The position numbers and the translations under genes are program-made. 64,000 nt of DNA from Pacificitalea sp040119125 (GTDB lineage Bacteria; Pseudomonadota; Alphaproteobacteria; Rhodobacterales; Rhodobacteraceae). The notes below the pieces were generated by a model. It was given only the letters and a program-made list of their open reading frames with translations. It was not told where the DNA came from and ran no database searches. The DNA lies in assembly GCA_040119125.1 (NCBI GenBank), contig JBEDTR010000017.1:395809-459808 (forward strand). Reading direction: 5' to 3'. Shown one piece after another: positions 25,320 to 33,891 of this stretch; position 1 is the first letter of the stretch, and every line of letters starts with the position of its first letter.

Positions 25320-26024
25320 ATGACCCATCCCGCCCCGCTGGCCGACTGGACCCCACCGCCATTGCCCGGCCCGGACCGGATCGAGGGGCGCTACGCGGTG
25401 CTGGAGCGCCTGTCGTCCGAGCGTCACGGCGCCGACCTGTATGAGGCGAACAGGGCCAGCGACACCATGTGGGATTGGCTGCCCTATGGACCGTTCAGTT
25501 CGCAGGCCGTGTATCACCGCTGGCTGGCGGAGCAGGAAGCCAAGAGCGATCCGTTTTTCTACGCCATCGCGGACCGCGCGACTGGGCGGTGGCTCGGTGT
25601 GCAGGCGCTGATGCGGATCGATGCCGCGCAGGGGGTGATCGAATTGGGTCATGTCGCGCTATCGCCCGCGCTGCAACGCAGCCGGATCGCGACGGAGGCC
25701 TTTACCCTGATGATCGATTGGGCCTTCGCTGCGGGCTATCGGCGGTTCGAATGGAAATGCAACGCGCGCAATATCCCCTCGCGCGCGGCGGCGCAGCGAT
25801 TGGGCTTTAGCTATGAAGGGGTGTTTCGGCAGGCCGCTATCGTCAAGGGCCGTAACCGCGACACCGCGTGGTTCTCGGCCATCGACAGAGAATGGCCGGG
25901 CCTGCAAGCGGCCTATGCCGCATGGCTCGACCCATCGAATTTCGATGCCACTGGCCAGCAGATTGATCGGTTGGGCAACCTCACCGGGCTGGTTTTGGAA
26001 AATCGCGACCCCGCGCTAGGCTAG
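25320..26024 (+). CDS. GNAT family N-acetyltransferase (RimJ/RimL type)
   Basis: The 234-residue acetyltransferase resembles RimJ/RimL enzymes. GVIELGHVALSPALQRSRIA forms the acetyl-CoA loop, and NARNIPSRAAAQRLGFSYEG is the typical C-terminal block. It would acetylate a small amine or a protein N-terminus. The ATG at 25320 lies nine bases after GGAG; a GTG six bases earlier is an alternative. The gene is not closely linked to either neighbour. Confidence 0.9.
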   Translation: MTHPAPLADWTPPPLPGPDRIEGRYAVLERLSSERHGADLYEANRASDTMWDWLPYGPFSSQAVYHRWLAEQEAKSDPFFYAIADRATGRWLGVQALMRIDAAQGVIELGHVALSPALQRSRIATEAFTLMIDWAFAAGYRRFEWKCNARNIPSRAAAQRLGFSYEGVFRQAAIVKGRNRDTAWFSAIDREWPGLQAAYAAWLDPSNFDATGQQIDRLGNLTGLVLENRDPALG

Positions 26025-26055
26025 GATCGCGCCGGGCTATGCCGGGATCACGCGA

Positions 26056-26280
26056 TCAGTCGCGGCGCTGATCTTCGGCCTCCGCGCGCACCCGCACCGG
26101 GACGGGGATCGGCGACGGGTCCTGCACCACCGTGCGGACCGCGCGCAGCGTCAGCAAAACCGCCGCCATGCCAGCCCAGAGCGCAACCAGTCCGATACCG
26201 TTCAGCCCAAGGGCCACGGCGACGCCGACACCCGACAGGGCAACGGAGGCAAGGATCAGGCTGGTGATGGATGCGGACAT
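26056..26280 (-). CDS. small membrane protein
   Basis: The 74-residue protein has two hydrophobic segments (ITSLILASVALSGVGVAVAL and GLVALWAGMAAVLLTLRAV) and a charged tail rich in Val, Pro and Arg. The ATG at 26280 follows AGAGG nine bases upstream. No family is recognised. It lies just downstream of the LysR gene on the same strand, separated by 64 bp. Confidence 0.65.
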   Translation of the reverse strand: MSASITSLILASVALSGVGVAVALGLNGIGLVALWAGMAAVLLTLRAVRTVVQDPSPIPVPVRVRAEAEDQRRD

Positions 26281-26344
26281 TGGAAAACCTCTCTTTGATG
26301 GAGAGAAGCCTAGAGCCTGATGCGGCAATGACCAGCGCAATCGG

Positions 26345-27307
26345 TCAGCCTGCGGCGATACGCGGCGGAACCTCGCCGGTCGCGACAGTGGCGGCACTGC
26401 GCCCGCGTCGCGCCGGGGCGCTCTGATCCGCGCCGCTGGTCAGCCAGTCGCGGAACGCGCGCAGCGACGGGCTGCCCAGGCTGCGCTCGGGGAAAATGAG
26501 CGCATAGGGGGTGGGACTGCGATAGCGCCGGTCCGAGACCACCCCCAGCCGACCGTCGCGCAGATGCGGCTCTGCCAGCAGCGCAGGCACCAGACCGACG
26601 CCCAAGCCCGCAATCGCCGCTTCCAGCACCATGCCGAAATGATCGAAGCGCGCGCCACGGGTGGCGGTGCGCGGATCGACCCCCGCATCACGGAACCAAT
26701 CCAGCCAGAGGGACGGTCGCGTCGATTGCTGCAACAGCGGCAGTTGCGCCAAGGCTTCGGGCGCCAGACACCCCGGCCCGGCCAGATCGGGCGCGGCGAC
26801 GGCCAGCAGGTATTCGTCAAACAGAACCTCGGTCTGCACGCCCGGGCGCTCCGTCCCGACGCGGCGCAATTCGGCATCGAAAGGTTCGGTCTCGAAATCA
26901 ACCGGGGCCAGCCGGGCGGAGATGTCGAATGTCACGCGCGGCGCGCGGGCCTGAAACCCCGCCAATCGGGGCACCAGCCAGCTTTGCCCAAGGCTTGGCA
27001 ATACGGCGAGGCGCAGCACCTCGGAATGCCCGCCAAACGCCATCGCTGTCAGCGCCGCGCCATCGAGCCCGTCCAGCAGGCGCTCGGCCTCCCGCGCGAA
27101 GCCGCGTCCCGCATCGGACAGGATCAGCCGCCGCCGCACACGATCGAACAATTGCACACCCAGACGTTCTTCCAGCGTGCCGACCGACCGGCTGACCGCG
27201 CTTTGCGTCAGGTTCAGCGCCTGCGCCGCGCGGGTCGTCGTGCCGTGACGGGCGCAGGCAAGAAAGGCCTGAAGTTCGGAAATGGTCGGCAGATAGCTGG
27301 CGCGCAT
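26345..27307 (-). CDS. LysR-family regulator, likely of the glutaryl-CoA genes
   Basis: The 320-residue LysR regulator has the N-terminal winged helix (FLACARHGTTTRAAQALNLT, QSAVSRSVGTLEERLG) and a periplasmic-binding-like effector domain from about residue 90. It is transcribed divergently from gcdH with 164 bp between the starts. In other proteobacteria the regulator in this position controls gcdH and responds to glutarate or a related metabolite. The intergenic region holds a T-N11-A palindrome. Effector identity is inferred from position only. Confidence 0.93.
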   Translation of the reverse strand: MRASYLPTISELQAFLACARHGTTTRAAQALNLTQSAVSRSVGTLEERLGVQLFDRVRRRLILSDAGRGFAREAERLLDGLDGAALTAMAFGGHSEVLRLAVLPSLGQSWLVPRLAGFQARAPRVTFDISARLAPVDFETEPFDAELRRVGTERPGVQTEVLFDEYLLAVAAPDLAGPGCLAPEALAQLPLLQQSTRPSLWLDWFRDAGVDPRTATRGARFDHFGMVLEAAIAGLGVGLVPALLAEPHLRDGRLGVVSDRRYRSPTPYALIFPERSLGSPSLRAFRDWLTSGADQSAPARRGRSAATVATGEVPPRIAAG

Positions 27308-27340
27308 AGGGAACCCTTTAACTCACGATCCCGTGACACT

Positions 27341-27355
27341 ATGAGATACACTCAT
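27341..27355. promoter_or_regulatory. LysR-type operator between the regulator and gcdH
   Basis: ATGAG (27341-27345) and CTCAT (27351-27355) form a perfect inverted repeat separated by five bases, containing the T-N11-A pattern of LysR boxes. It lies 34 bp upstream of the regulator start and about 115 bp upstream of gcdH, so it could serve both genes. Confidence 0.6.
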
Positions 27356-27471
27356 CACAAGTCCAGTTAAGATCGTTTGCGTGCAAGCCTTCCGTCCCGG
27401 TATGATTTGCGAAACGCAGTATGACGCCCCTGCCCGCCTGCCGGGCATGGATCGGAGTTCCGGAGGACATC

Positions 27472-28698
27472 ATGGACCAGACCGCCCGCAAACCCCTAAG
27501 CCCGCAAAGCGCCCCTGATCTGGGACGGTTCGAATGGGACGATCCGCTGCGGTTGGAAAGCCAGTTGGACGAAGACGAGCGCATGTTGCGTGACGCGGCG
27601 CATGATTTCGCGCAATCCGTCCTGCAGCCGCGCGTGATTGATGCGTATCGCGAAGAAGCCGCCGCGCCTGACCTGTTCCCCTTGATGGGCGAAGCCGGGC
27701 TGCTGGGCGCGACCCTGCCGGAGCAATATGGCGGCCTGGGCGCATCCTATGTGACCTATGGCCTGATCGCGCGGGAGATCGAGCGCGTGGATAGCGGCTA
27801 CCGCTCGATGATGTCGGTGCAATCCAGCCTCGTGATCTATCCGATCTACGCCTATGGCACCGAAGAGCAGCGCCAGAAATACCTGCCGAAACTGGCCTCC
27901 GGCGAATGGATCGGCTGCTTTGGCCTGACCGAGCCTGACGCGGGCTCCGACCCGGCGGGCATGAAGACGCGGGCGGTGAAAACCGACACCGGCTATCGCA
28001 TCAGCGGCTCGAAGATGTGGATTTCGAATTCGCCTTTCGCCGATGTCTTTGTCGTCTGGGCCAAATCCGAAGCGCATGGCGGCAAGATCAAAGGCTTCGT
28101 GCTGGAGAAAGGCATGAAGGGCCTGAGCGCGCCCAAGATCGAGGGCAAGCTCAGCCTGCGCGCCTCCACCACCGGCGAAATCGTCATGGACGAGGTCGAG
28201 GTGGGCGAGGATGCCCTGCTGCCCCATGTCGAAGGTCTGAAAGGTCCGTTCGGCTGTCTGAACCGTGCACGCTATGGCATTGCGTGGGGCGTGATGGGTG
28301 CGGCTGAATTTTGCTGGAAGGGCGCACGGCAATACGGGCTGGATCGCAAACAGTTCAACAAGCCGCTGGCGCAGACCCAACTGTTCCAGAAGAAACTTGC
28401 CGATATGCAGACCGAAATCACGCTGGGGATTCAGGCCGCGCTGCAGGTGGGGCGTCTGATGGACCGGGCCGAAGCTGCGCCGGAAATGATCAGCCTCATC
28501 AAGCGCAACAATTGTGGCAAGGCGCTCGACATCGCCCGCGCCTCGCGGGACATGCATGGCGGCAACGGCATCTCCGAAGAATTTCAGGTGATGCGCCACA
28601 TGGTGAACCTTGAGACGGTGAACACCTATGAAGGCACCCATGACGTGCATGCGCTGATCCTTGGCCGGGCGCAAACCGGGCTACAGGCGTTTTTCTGA
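27472..28698 (+). CDS. gcdH: glutaryl-CoA dehydrogenase
   Basis: The 408-residue acyl-CoA dehydrogenase of GcdH type oxidatively decarboxylates glutaryl-CoA to crotonyl-CoA in lysine, tryptophan and glutarate breakdown. The catalytic Glu387 is in NTYEGTHDVHALILGRA, the motif specific for this subfamily. Flavin and substrate blocks include CFGLTEPDAGSDPAGMKTRA and NRARYGIAWGVMGAAEFC. The ATG at 27472 follows CGGAGGACATC. Its stop overlaps the start of the CoA-transferase gene by one base (TGATG). Confidence 0.96.
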   Translation: MDQTARKPLSPQSAPDLGRFEWDDPLRLESQLDEDERMLRDAAHDFAQSVLQPRVIDAYREEAAAPDLFPLMGEAGLLGATLPEQYGGLGASYVTYGLIAREIERVDSGYRSMMSVQSSLVIYPIYAYGTEEQRQKYLPKLASGEWIGCFGLTEPDAGSDPAGMKTRAVKTDTGYRISGSKMWISNSPFADVFVVWAKSEAHGGKIKGFVLEKGMKGLSAPKIEGKLSLRASTTGEIVMDEVEVGEDALLPHVEGLKGPFGCLNRARYGIAWGVMGAAEFCWKGARQYGLDRKQFNKPLAQTQLFQKKLADMQTEITLGIQAALQVGRLMDRAEAAPEMISLIKRNNCGKALDIARASRDMHGGNGISEEFQVMRHMVNLETVNTYEGTHDVHALILGRAQTGLQAFF

Positions 28699-29855
28699 TG
28701 ACTACCGCCGCAACCGGCCCGCTTGCCGGACTGAAAGTGGTAGAACTGGCGCGCATTCTGGCCGGCCCCTGGGCCGGTCAGGCGCTGGCCGATCTGGGCG
28801 CCACGGTGATCAAGGTCGAAAGCCCGGAAGGCGATGACACCCGCCGCTGGGGCCCGCCCTTTGCCGAGGATGGCGCAGCGGCGTATTTCCACTGCTGCAA
28901 CCGGGGCAAACGCTCGGTCACTGCTGATTTCCGCAATCCGCAGGATCTGGACATGGTCCGCGCGCTGATTGCCGACGCCGATGTGGTGATCGAGAATTTC
29001 AAGCTCGGCGGGCTGGTAAAATACGGGCTGGATTATGCCACCCTATCCGCCGCCCATCCCGGACTGATCTATTGCTCGATCACCGGGTTCGGGCAGACCG
29101 GCCCCTATGCCAGCCGGGCGGGCTATGACTATCTGATCCAAGGCATGTCGGGGATCATGGACCTGACCGGCCCGGCGGATGGCGCGCCGCAGAAAATGGG
29201 CGTGGCCTTTACCGATATCTTCACCGGTCTGTATTCCGTGATCGCGATTCAGGCGGCCTTGGCGGAGCGCGAGCGCTCGGGCCGGGGCGCGCATCTCGAC
29301 ATGGCGCTGCTGGATGCAGCCGTAGGGGTGCTGGCCAATCAGGGGCTGAACTTCCTGACCACCGGCACCGCGCCGCGCAGGCTGGGCAATGCCCATCCCA
29401 ATATCGCGCCCTATCAGGTGTTTGGGGTCCGCGACGGGCATTTCATTCTGGCCGTGGGCAATGACGGGCAATTCGCCCGCGCCTGCGCGGTGCTGGGGCT
29501 GGATGGCGTGGCCGTCGATCCGCGCTACCGCAGCAATGCCGACCGCGTGGCCAATCGCGACACGCTGACGGAGGCGATGGAGGCCGCGACGCAAGGCTGG
29601 ACGCGCGACGATCTGCTTGCCGCGCTGGAGGCCGCGGGCGTGCCCGCCGGGCCGATCAACACGGTCGAGGATGTGTTTGCCGATCCGCAGGTGCAGGCGC
29701 GCGGCATGCGGATCGATCCCGAAGGTCAGCCGGGCGTGCGTATGCCGGTGATGATCGGCGGCGATCCAATGGCGGCGGCGCGCCCCTCGCCGGAGCTTGG
29801 CGCCGATACGGGCGCGGTGACGGCGGCGCTGGCACGCGGCGACAGTCCTTGGTGA
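28698..29855 (+). CDS. CaiB/BaiF family CoA-transferase, likely glutarate CoA-transferase
   Basis: The 385-residue class III CoA-transferase has the family start GLKVVELARILAGPWAGQAL. The catalytic Asp173 lies in VAFTDIFTGLYS, and GFGQTGPYASRAGYDY follows the family pattern. Overlap with gcdH strongly suggests that it activates glutarate with a CoA donor such as succinyl-CoA, feeding GcdH. A different dicarboxylate remains possible. A strong hairpin follows the stop codon. Confidence 0.92.
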   Translation: MTTAATGPLAGLKVVELARILAGPWAGQALADLGATVIKVESPEGDDTRRWGPPFAEDGAAAYFHCCNRGKRSVTADFRNPQDLDMVRALIADADVVIENFKLGGLVKYGLDYATLSAAHPGLIYCSITGFGQTGPYASRAGYDYLIQGMSGIMDLTGPADGAPQKMGVAFTDIFTGLYSVIAIQAALAERERSGRGAHLDMALLDAAVGVLANQGLNFLTTGTAPRRLGNAHPNIAPYQVFGVRDGHFILAVGNDGQFARACAVLGLDGVAVDPRYRSNADRVANRDTLTEAMEAATQGWTRDDLLAALEAAGVPAGPINTVEDVFADPQVQARGMRIDPEGQPGVRMPVMIGGDPMAAARPSPELGADTGAVTAALARGDSPW

Positions 29856-29866
29856 TGTGAAATAGA

Positions 29867-29901
29867 CGCGCGCGGCGGGCAGGGTTCGAGCGCCGCGCGC
29901 G
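29867..29901. terminator. bidirectional hairpin between convergent CoA-transferase and aroE genes
   Basis: CGCGCGCGGCG (29867-29877) and CGCCGCGCGCG (29891-29901) form a perfect 11-bp stem with a 13-nt loop. It lies between the two stop codons. There is no long T tract in either direction, so termination is probable but not certain. Confidence 0.65.
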
Positions 29902-29907
29902 GTTATG

Positions 29908-30735
29908 TCAGTCCAAGTCCAGCAGGCGGGCGCGCAGGGCGTCGGTCGCCTCCAGACGAAGACCGCTGAAGATCTCGAACCCATGCACACCCTGCCAGAA
30001 AAACAGCTCCCACCCGGACAGGAACGGCGTGCCTGCGGCCTCTGACTGCATGGCAAACGGGGTGACGGCGGGCGTGTAGACCGCATCAAAGGACCAATTC
30101 GCGGTGGGAAACCGGCCTTCGGGCACGGCGGAGCCGCCATAGCCTACCATGCCCAGCGGCGTGCAATTGACCACCCCATCGGCATGGTCGAGATCGTCGA
30201 TGCTGCCCGCGCGGCCCGTGGTGACACCGTCACCGGCCCGCGTGATCGCCTGCGCCAACGCTTCGGCCTTGGCGTGGTCCATATCGACCAGAACCACCTC
30301 CGACGCCCCAAGCGCGACAAGCCCGAAGGCCACGGCACGCCCGACGCCGCCGGCGCCGAACTGCACCACCCGCCCCGGCGCCATATCCCCGAACTGCGCG
30401 CGGTAGGCGGCGACGAAACCGCTGTAATCGGTATTGAACCCGCGCGGCCCGTCCTGTGCAAACAGCACCGTGTTGCAGGCCCCGATCCGCGCCACCAGCG
30501 GATCGTCGATGCGCAGATGCGGCACCACCCGTTCCTTATAGGGCAGCGTGACGTTGGTGCCTGCCAGCCCGTCGGCCTGCGCCTTGGCGAAGGTCTCGTC
30601 GAAGGTCAGCTCCAGTTCGGGCGGAATATAGAGATCATAGCGCGTCGGGCGCCCGGCCAGCTCACCTGCGATCCTTTGCAGGGCGGGCGACCGGGACGCC
30701 TTGATGTTGTCTCCGATGAGACCGAGTTTCAGCAT
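29908..30735 (-). CDS. aroE: AroE-family shikimate/quinate dehydrogenase, probably catabolic
   Basis: The 275-residue protein has the AroE fold. GLIGDNIKASRSPALQ binds the substrate, Lys67 (NVTLPYKERV) and Asp103 (FNTDYSGF) are the catalytic pair, and GAGGVGRA (127-134) binds the nucleotide. The Asn-Arg-Thr motif that selects NADPH in biosynthetic AroE is absent. In its place stands LVDMDHAKAE, where an acidic residue would favour NAD. It follows dctM with an 8-bp gap, the last gene of a TRAP transporter operon. I infer oxidation of imported shikimate or quinate rather than biosynthesis. Confidence 0.9.
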   Translation of the reverse strand: MLKLGLIGDNIKASRSPALQRIAGELAGRPTRYDLYIPPELELTFDETFAKAQADGLAGTNVTLPYKERVVPHLRIDDPLVARIGACNTVLFAQDGPRGFNTDYSGFVAAYRAQFGDMAPGRVVQFGAGGVGRAVAFGLVALGASEVVLVDMDHAKAEALAQAITRAGDGVTTGRAGSIDDLDHADGVVNCTPLGMVGYGGSAVPEGRFPTANWSFDAVYTPAVTPFAMQSEAAGTPFLSGWELFFWQGVHGFEIFSGLRLEATDALRARLLDLD

Positions 30736-30743
30736 GGTGTCGA

Positions 30744-32039
30744 TTAACCTTCATATCCCAGCAGGCGCGGCAGGAACAAAACGATGCCGGGGAACAGGAT
30801 CATCGCCAGCAGCGCCACGACCAGCACAAACAGGAAGGCCCAGATCTCGCGGATGATGGAGCCCAGCGGAATCCCCGTCACCGCATTGATGACGAACAAC
30901 AGCACCCCATAGGGCGGCGTGATCAGGCCGATCATCGTGTTGACCACGATCACCACCCCGAAATGCACCAGATCAATGCCCAATTCGCGGCAGGTCGGGA
31001 TGAACAGCGGGATGATGACCAAAATGATCGTCGTCGCGTCCAACACGCAGCCCAGCAGCAGCACGATCACGTTGACGGCCAGCAGGAACATCAGCGGCGA
31101 CACGTCGATGCCCACCAGCTTCTCGGCCATGATCGAGGGGATGTTTTCAGAGGCCACGATGTAGTTGAGGATCAGCGCCCCGCCGATCACCAGACCCACT
31201 GCCGCCGAGGACCGCGCGCTTTCCACAAAGATGTCGTAGAGCCCGCGGAAGCTTAGCGCCCGGTAGAACACACCCGCCAGCACCAGCGCGTAGAAGGCGG
31301 CGACGGCGGCGGCCTCGGTCGGCGTGGTGACGCCGCCATAGATCCCGTAAAGCAAGATCGCGGGCATCAGCAGCGCCGGCACTGCGTTGATCGCGGTCTT
31401 GGGCAATTCTCGCAGCGGCACGGGCTCTTCCAGCGCGAAGCCGCGGCGGCTCGACAGCCACGCGTTCATCACGATCAGCACCAGCCCCATGAACAGGCCG
31501 GGCAGGATGCCCCCCATGAACAGGTAACCGATGGAGCTGTTGGAGATCAGCGCATAAAGCACCATCGGGATCGACGGCGGAATGATCGGGCCGATCGTGG
31601 CGGAGGCGGCGGTGATCGCGGCGGCATAGCCGGGGCTGTAACGCCCGTCCTTGGTCATCATCTGGATGATGATCTTGCCGATGCCCGCAGCATCCGCCAC
31701 GGCAGACCCAGACATGCCCGAAAAGATCAGCGATGCCACGATGTTCACATGCCCCAGCCCGCCCCGGAACCGGCCCACGGCTGCAACGCAGAAGTTCAGC
31801 AGACGTTCGGAAATCGTGCCTGCATTCATGATGTTGGCAGCCACGATGAACAGCGGCACGGCCAGCAGGATGAAGCTGTCGTAAAGGCCCTGCAGGATCT
31901 GCTCACCTGCAAGTGCGATGTCCTGACCGGCCACGGCCAGATAGGCCAGCGCGCCAAGGATCACGGAATAGGCAATGGGCGTGCCGATTGCGGCCAACAG
32001 GAAAATGGTCAGCAGACAGGCGGTAAGTTCAATGCTCAT
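30744..32039 (-). CDS. dctM: TRAP transporter large permease subunit (DctM family)
   Basis: The 431-residue protein has about 12 hydrophobic segments, and the typical blocks AVPLFIVAANIMNAGTISER, SLIFSGMSGSAVADAAG and ATIGPIIPPSIPMVLYALIS. DctM is the sodium-coupled membrane subunit of tripartite (TRAP) uptake systems. The start overlaps the dctQ stop (ATGA), and aroE follows 8 bp after the stop. Confidence 0.96.
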   Translation of the reverse strand: MSIELTACLLTIFLLAAIGTPIAYSVILGALAYLAVAGQDIALAGEQILQGLYDSFILLAVPLFIVAANIMNAGTISERLLNFCVAAVGRFRGGLGHVNIVASLIFSGMSGSAVADAAGIGKIIIQMMTKDGRYSPGYAAAITAASATIGPIIPPSIPMVLYALISNSSIGYLFMGGILPGLFMGLVLIVMNAWLSSRRGFALEEPVPLRELPKTAINAVPALLMPAILLYGIYGGVTTPTEAAAVAAFYALVLAGVFYRALSFRGLYDIFVESARSSAAVGLVIGGALILNYIVASENIPSIMAEKLVGIDVSPLMFLLAVNVIVLLLGCVLDATTIILVIIPLFIPTCRELGIDLVHFGVVIVVNTMIGLITPPYGVLLFVINAVTGIPLGSIIREIWAFLFVLVVALLAMILFPGIVLFLPRLLGYEG

Positions 32040-32542
32040 CAGTCTTCCCCGACGTGAATTTCATGGGCCTCTTTCGATGCGCCGTGTCGCAGGGTGCTGA
32101 CGAAGACCCAGATATAACGGAGCGACACGACGACGAGGAAGATCGCATAGCAGGAGAAGATCGTGCGCAGGGGCACACCGAGCGTGGCGCTGCGCTTGAT
32201 CTTGAGGAAATCGATGTAATCCCATGTGGGCAGCAACGAATAAAGCAGCCCGCCCGCAATGGCCGCAGCCGAGATCAGCGCAAAGACCTTGCGCGGGCCA
32301 TCGGGCACCGCGAGGTAGAGAATATCGAAGGTCACATGATCGCGGTCACGCACGATGAACGCGGCCCCGATGAACACGATCCAGATCCACAGCGTAAGGT
32401 TCAGCTCGATGGTCCAACCCACCGCGCCGCCCAGCACATAGCGCGAAAAGATCTGGATGAGGAACGTCGTGAACAGGGCGAAGAGGGCGGCTGCGGTCAG
32501 CGCCTCGACGATCCGTACGATCCACCTGATAGGTGTTTGCAT
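32039..32542 (-). CDS. dctQ: TRAP transporter small permease subunit (DctQ family)
   Basis: The 167-residue protein has four membrane segments and the DctQ signature LTLWIWIVFIGAAFIVRDRD after FSRYVLGGAVGWTIELN. The ATG at 32542 follows TTAGGAGATTTTCG; the longer open frame runs back into dctP in another frame and is not used. The stop overlaps the dctM start. The 193-bp gap to dctP holds two hairpins. Confidence 0.94.
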   Translation of the reverse strand: MQTPIRWIVRIVEALTAAALFALFTTFLIQIFSRYVLGGAVGWTIELNLTLWIWIVFIGAAFIVRDRDHVTFDILYLAVPDGPRKVFALISAAAIAGGLLYSLLPTWDYIDFLKIKRSATLGVPLRTIFSCYAIFLVVVSLRYIWVFVSTLRHGASKEAHEIHVGED

Positions 32543-32635
32543 CGAAAATCTCCTAACCTTGCCAGCGCGGGGTGCCCTTGCCCCCTGCCCCCGGCCACGC
32601 GCGCCGACAGGCAGCGCAGGGTTGCGGATGGTCGT

Positions 32636-32658
32636 CGGGCGCGGAATTACCGCGCCCG
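32636..32658 (-). promoter_or_regulatory. intercistronic stem-loop between dctP and dctQ
   Basis: CGGGCGCGG and CCGCGCCCG form a perfect 9-bp stem around a 5-nt AATTA loop. Together with the hairpin at 32699-32726 it may stabilise the dctP transcript or partly terminate transcription. No U tract is present. Confidence 0.5.
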
Positions 32659-32698
32659 AAGCTCCAACCTGGATCCAGCGCGCGTGGCGCCGGTTTGC

Positions 32699-32726
32699 CG
32701 GAGGGCCCCCGCAAAGGCGCCCTCCG
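32699..32726 (-). promoter_or_regulatory. stem-loop directly after dctP
   Basis: CGGAGGGC (32699-32706) and GCCCTCCG (32719-32726) form an 8-bp stem with a 12-nt loop, beginning ten bases after the dctP stop. Hairpins here are common in binding-protein operons and raise the level of the binding-protein message. Confidence 0.5.
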
Positions 32727-32735
32727 TCGTGGGGA

Positions 32736-33737
32736 TCACTCGCCCAGCGCGTTGATCTGGTCGAGAACACCCTCGGGCCAATCGGCGGCGTATTCGCTTT
32801 CCAGATACATGGACTGCACACGCTCGCGGAATGCGGCAAGGTCGGGCTCGTAGATCTTCATGCCCTTCTCCTCAAGGAAGGACACCAGTTCCTCTTCCTT
32901 GGCGAGCTGGTTCTGACGGCCAAATTCGGCGGCCTCATCAGCGGCGGCCTGCACGGCCTGCTGCTGTTCTTCGGTCAGGTTGTCCCAGACCTCGACGCCG
33001 ATGGTCAGGTAGTTCAGGTCGACAAGATGCGAGGTCAGGACGATCTGGTCGGTGACTTCGTAGAACTTCGCGTCCACCACGGTCGGGATCGGGTTGTCCT
33101 GACCGTCGATCGCACCGGTTTGCAGCGCGGTATAGACCTCGGTGAAGGCGACGGGGACCGGGTTCGCACCCAGCGCACGGCCAAGGAACTGCCACGCATC
33201 CGTGCCGGGCATCCGCAGCTTCACGCCGTCCAGATCCTCGGGGGTCTGCACATCGCGATCACCCGACAGGTTCAGCTGACGCTTGCCCAGATACATGACC
33301 GACAGCAGCTTGACCTGCAGTTCGTCTTCGACCTTCTGCTTGAAGGCATCCATCAGCGGATCGTTGAACACCGCGACCTGATGCTCGGCGCTTTGATGCA
33401 CATAGCCGGCGGTGAAGATCGAGAATTCGGGGAAAAAGACGGCCAGTTCCTGCGCGGAGGCAATCGACATTTCGAGATTGCCGCGGGCGATGGCTTCCAG
33501 CTCGGTGCCCTGCTTGTAAAGCGTCGCGTTCCAATGCGGCTCGAAGCTCGCGAATTCGGAAACGGCGGGGCTGAACTTTTCGATCAGGGCGACGGCGCGC
33601 TGATCGGTCTCGGATGCCGGCGAAGACAGGCGCAGCTGCACCTTGTCCTGAGCAAAGGCCGAGGTGGCAAGGCTAACGCTGGCAGCAGCAGCCGCCGCGA
33701 GACCAAACGCGGCGCGCCGCGTGACTTTCATAGACAT
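32736..33737 (-). CDS. dctP: TRAP transporter substrate-binding protein (DctP family)
   Basis: The 333-residue protein has a signal sequence MSMKVTRRAAFGLAAAAAAS with cleavage near TSAFAQ; the Arg pair followed by AAF makes Tat export possible. The mature part has DctP features: the LEAIARGNLEMSIASAQE segment, KLRMPGTDAWQFLGRALGAN, PVAFTEVYTALQTGAIDGQ and the ARG residue in DLDGVKLRMPG that contacts a carboxylate. It captures an organic acid in the periplasm. The linkage to aroE and aroQ points to quinate, shikimate or dehydro derivatives. The ATG at 33737 follows GGGAGGACATCC. Confidence 0.95.
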   Translation of the reverse strand: MSMKVTRRAAFGLAAAAAASVSLATSAFAQDKVQLRLSSPASETDQRAVALIEKFSPAVSEFASFEPHWNATLYKQGTELEAIARGNLEMSIASAQELAVFFPEFSIFTAGYVHQSAEHQVAVFNDPLMDAFKQKVEDELQVKLLSVMYLGKRQLNLSGDRDVQTPEDLDGVKLRMPGTDAWQFLGRALGANPVPVAFTEVYTALQTGAIDGQDNPIPTVVDAKFYEVTDQIVLTSHLVDLNYLTIGVEVWDNLTEEQQQAVQAAADEAAEFGRQNQLAKEEELVSFLEEKGMKIYEPDLAAFRERVQSMYLESEYAADWPEGVLDQINALGE

Positions 33738-33862
33738 GGATGTCCTCCCAAGTGTCGTTACGCGTCGGAAACCCGACGGCACCAGCGGACCCTGCCAATG
33801 GTCCAGCGCAAAATCAACAGAAATATTGCAGTATCTATCGAAAAATTAACTTTGTCCGTGAA

Positions 33863-33891
33863 AGTGTAAATAATCGATTTTCACCAGCCAA
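33863..33891 (-). promoter_or_regulatory. predicted dctP promoter with AATCGATT element
   Basis: On the minus strand TTGGCT (33886-33891) and TACACT (33863-33868) are separated by 17 bases. The spacer contains TAATCGATTT (33871-33880, plus orientation), also found at the second GntR promoter. It would start a 5-prime leader of roughly 120 nt and overlaps the end of the GntR gene. Confidence 0.5.
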
